Made by a program: the position numbers and the translations under genes. The notes under the pieces are model-generated. The model saw only the letters and a list, made by a program, of their open reading frames with translations. It did no database searches and was not told the DNA's origin. 64,000 nucleotides of DNA from Setaria digitata (Eukaryota; Nematoda; Chromadorea; Rhabditida; Setariidae), in assembly GCA_003640385.1 (NCBI GenBank), contig RCAB01000003.1, positions 62,001-126,000 of the forward strand, in the 5' to 3' direction. Of the stretch, positions 57,299 through 64,000 are shown piece after piece. Position 1 is the stretch's first letter, and every line of letters starts with the position of its first letter.

Positions 57299-59080
57299 TC
57301 GGTCTTAGCACGTTTTACCTGATGGAAAGGAGGACTGCAACTTCGAAGTATTTCTGGGAAATGTTTACGATAATATACGCAGTATTTTTGAAAAACCAGC
57401 TGAAAGCGAAAACGAAACAGATATAAATGAAAATGAGTTGGAAACTGGATCATCCGTATCGGTAGAGACTGATTCCGGTACTTTTTTTTTTTAAATTGGG
57501 AACTTACTTTGAAGTGAGAAAAGTTTTTGTAAAAGTACAGTATTGTGCTTTAAAAATTCATAAAAGAATGGCAGTACTAATTTAATATAAGATGCGAGGA
57601 AGTGTAGAAAACATTTAGAAACACTGCTATGTAAATGTACAAAAAAATAACACTGGATAAATTAGAAGATAGTGGAAAAAACTGAGTACTTTATGAATTT
57701 CCAGCATATTTTCATCTTGTGGATTTACTTCAGATATTATGGGGGACATAAGTCAAGAATTTATCTTAATAATTATAACTCCTTAAGAAGTGGGGAAGTT
57801 CATGCTCAGGTTACGCTGATGTTACTGTTACTTCCTTGTTTTCTTCACCACGTCTATTATATGATTTATGAAAGACTCAAGATTCACTAGATAATGATGG
57901 AGTTGATGCGCTGTCGGAGGTCAAAACAAATAAAAGTGGGAATATTGACGTGGAAATCCCTCGAATTCCAAATATCGACTTTAATCAGCCACCTTACAAT
58001 CAAGAGACAAAAACAATAATAAAAGGTTTCTTAAGACCTTTACTTTAATTAATAAGTTTGTATCGAAAGTACTGTTGTATTAAAAATTGAGTTAATCTCT
58101 ATAAATTCAGTTCTGCATAGTCTTACTGATTGTTCCAGAAGCGCAAGATGCAAAGAAGGAGTACGATGATCTTGATAGTCGCTATGCAGATCTCGACTTG
58201 GCTATTAGGTAAGAATTTGCTCCAGGAAACATGAGGATATAACAGCAGGTATAAAGATTGCGGAATTCAGTTTTATTATTAAAAAATTCATTTTAAGTAA
58301 GGGTTGATAGCAGAAAAAAGATGGACTTGAAAGAAAAAACGCAAAAGGGTATCGCTGAATAATCGGTGAAAAGTTATTTTAACAGTATCTGCGGCGACCA
58401 ATAAAGCTTTTACTTGAATGTTAAATATTTTGTTCGAAAAACCAAATTCAAGCAGATTTATATAAAATCTTTGCAGAGATTCTGAGCAGTATGATGGTGA
58501 TGATTTTGGAACTGATATGGCTTGGGCCCCGTTGAAAGGGAAATGTTTTGAAATGGATGAAAACGAATATACGTATAAACTCTGCTTGTTTGACAAAGCT
58601 GTACAGAAGGGTAAAAACAGTCATGTCGAGACAGACCTAGGGTATGTTGCAAGCACCAATAGTCAGTAATCGTTTAATATATATTTTTATGGGCAGCCAG
58701 TATTGAAACAATAGTGGTTTTTACATGGTTCCCAGACTTTGATTTGACTTTTCCTTGAAATGTATAAATATTAGTTTAGAACTTATTTTGGTTGCGAATA
58801 ACTCTAAAGTTTATTTCTTTATTTGTGATTATTTTATTATAGAAAATGGAGTTGTTGGCTTGGGGACGGACCAAAAAAATATACTTTACAAAGCTACGAT
58901 AAAGGCACACCCTGTTGGAATGGACCGGACCGATCCACAAAGGTAGTCATTGAATGTGGAGAGGAGACACAGCTGGTAGAAGCATCAGAACCAAGCAAAT
59001 GCGAATATCTTTTCACTTTGCGTTCCCCAGCTGCATGTCCTGATCCTGCCACTATCAATGATCAACATGAGGAACTTTAA
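54580..59080 (+). CDS. PRKCSH: Glucosidase II beta subunit (PRKCSH), complete
   Basis: The non-catalytic ER-lumen partner of glucosidase II alpha, which trims glucose from N-glycans in the calnexin cycle. Twelve exons: 54580-54727, 54893-55009, 55519-55614, 55915-56030, 56237-56426, 56778-56850, 56998-57076, 57309-57477, 57882-58025, 58139-58208, 58477-58641, 58843-59080, giving about 534 residues (human 528). In order: an N-terminal hydrophobic segment (M-L-L-T-V-A-S-F-Y-I) and R-P-R-G-V; two LDL-receptor-A-like modules (D-C-P-D-G-S-D-E and C-C-D-G-S-D-E); a Lys/Glu-rich coiled coil; two canonical EF-hands (D-S-N-S-D-G-K-V and D-T-N-G-D-G-V-V); a short acidic linker; and a C-terminal MRH lectin domain with W-N-G-P-D-R and E-C-G-E-E. 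It ends H-E-E-L, a KDEL-type ER retrieval signal. The first intron boundary is the only weak join. Confidence 0.97.
57266..57291. repeat. Poly-T run in a glucosidase II beta intron
   Basis: About 25 consecutive T shortly upstream of the exon at 57309. Length may vary and is prone to sequencing error. Confidence 0.8.
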
Positions 59081-59645
59081 CTGTCTAAAATGTTGAATAT
59101 TCTTGTAATTCATTTCATTATTAGGCAACAATCTACGTCAAATATGACGTGTCTTAGAGATGGTAAAAAAGTAAAAAAGAAAAGTACAGCGCACCACGCA
59201 AAAACATTTTTTGGATAAACATTTTCGGAACTTGTTGCTCCTAACAGGGGCAAAGTACCAAAATTCTGCATTTCCATATGCTGCATTTCACAGTCCCTTC
59301 TTTACTGGAACCAGTCATCTGGATAATAACATCCTCCTATGTAAAATTTTCGATTGTTTGTCTTTTATTTAATGAAGATTTTAAGTCCATAGAAATTCGG
59401 GTCATTTTCTTATTGCCGTGCAATTTTGTTTGCCTTTGAATGTCCAATGTCCTATCAATTGTTAGATGGAAGGAATTTTGTTGATACTTCTAGGGTGATT
59501 GTGTGGAAGTTTTCATGCACAGACTTCAAAATGTCCTGTTTTGATAAATTTATTTCTGTAAGAACAAAAATAAAAGAAACATTACTTACAAAGCCGTAAG
59601 CCCATACACACCTTTTTATCACCCTTACTCCAGAGAAAGGTACCA
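59081..59645. other. Convergent 3' spacer
   Basis: Between the stop codons of glucosidase II beta (+) and RARS2 (-). It contains TTTTATTT at about 59361, an AATAAA on the minus strand that could serve RARS2. No gene is seen. Confidence 0.6.
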
Positions 59646-63571
<3,926 letters not shown>

Positions 63572-64000
63572 TTTTTTTTTGCTTCATCATCCTGTAGCTT
63601 TGAGACCTGTTGTTAAAAAAAAAAAAACGGTAATCCTAGCAACTAATGAATGCCCCAAATTAAATATACTAAAAGAGTAAGGAACAAAAAAAACTGACCA
63701 TTCTTTTCTGTGAAAAAGAACTTCAAAGAACAAATAAATTTCGAAAATGTCATATTAAGAACACAGTTATGCTATCCTCTTTCTACTCGTTCAGTAAAAA
63801 GAGGATAGCATAACTGATATCTATCAAAGAGAAAAATTCTTAAAGCATATGAAACAATTCAACCTGTCTGAAAGACAGTTTAGAAAACGAATATCTCAAA
63901 AAAAATATTTTTGAAAATAACTCTTCCAAACAAAAGAAAAACTCTAGAAATTACTAATAATTTAGGAAACAAATATATCAAAATCTCTTTTCTTTCAACT
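63572..64000. other. Upstream flank of RARS2
   Basis: AT-rich, presumably with the RARS2 promoter, plus the hairpin at 63764-63816. No gene is visible. Confidence 0.5.
63764..63816. repeat. Perfect 19-bp hairpin, 15-nt loop
   Basis: CAGTTATGCTATCCTCTTT at 63764-63782 and its exact reverse complement at 63798-63816. It is not low-complexity, so chance is unlikely. It lies about 200 bp upstream of the RARS2 start codon. Confidence 0.9.

Overview
This is a window of AT-rich eukaryotic nuclear DNA. Every recognisable gene is split into small exons by introns ending in a T-rich tract plus CAG/TAG, with a few AAG acceptors. The gene content (a multi-FN3 receptor tyrosine phosphatase, a serine beta-lactamase-like (LACT/EstB-type) protein, a PA200 proteasome activator), the splice-site style and the intron sizes suggest a nematode. 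A spirurid/filarial-type genome is my guess, but the sequence alone does not prove the clade. I rebuilt exon chains by matching reading phase across splice sites and recalling family alignments. Coordinates may be off by a base or two.

Layout. 1-5.5 kb: mostly featureless, with possible 5' exons of the first gene. 5.55-25.95 kb (+): receptor tyrosine phosphatase with eight FN3 repeats, one membrane helix and one intact PTP domain (DEP-1/PTPRJ-like R3 type), including two large introns; the second holds a GC-rich island. 26.77-27.84 kb (-): a small 106-residue unknown gene and a loose candidate exon. 28.75-42.18 kb (-): the proteasome activator PA200/PSME4, ending in a Tyr-Tyr-Val HbYX-type tail. 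44.5-47.1 kb (-): an uncharacterised protein with a Cys-Thr and Asp-Thr-His-Thr-His pattern that suggests a cysteine-peptidase-like fold. 47.04-51.27 kb (+): a complete serine beta-lactamase-like protein whose first exon may overlap, in antisense, the 5' exon of the preceding gene. 51.75-53.4 kb (-): a second PTP-domain gene with the catalytic Cys kept but the WPD-loop Asp lost. 54.58-59.08 kb (+): complete glucosidase II beta subunit. 59.65-63.57 kb (-): complete arginyl-tRNA synthetase of the RARS2 type.

The genes form no obvious pathway or operon. They are unrelated housekeeping and signalling genes. Items worth attention are the uncharacterised Cys/His protein, the probable pseudophosphatase, two GC-AG introns backed by reading phase or homology, the HxGN signature in the Arg-tRNA synthetase, several long near-perfect hairpins between genes, the intronic GC island, and two places where a single N sits between 90-94 bp duplicated flanks, which look like scaffold-joining artefacts.
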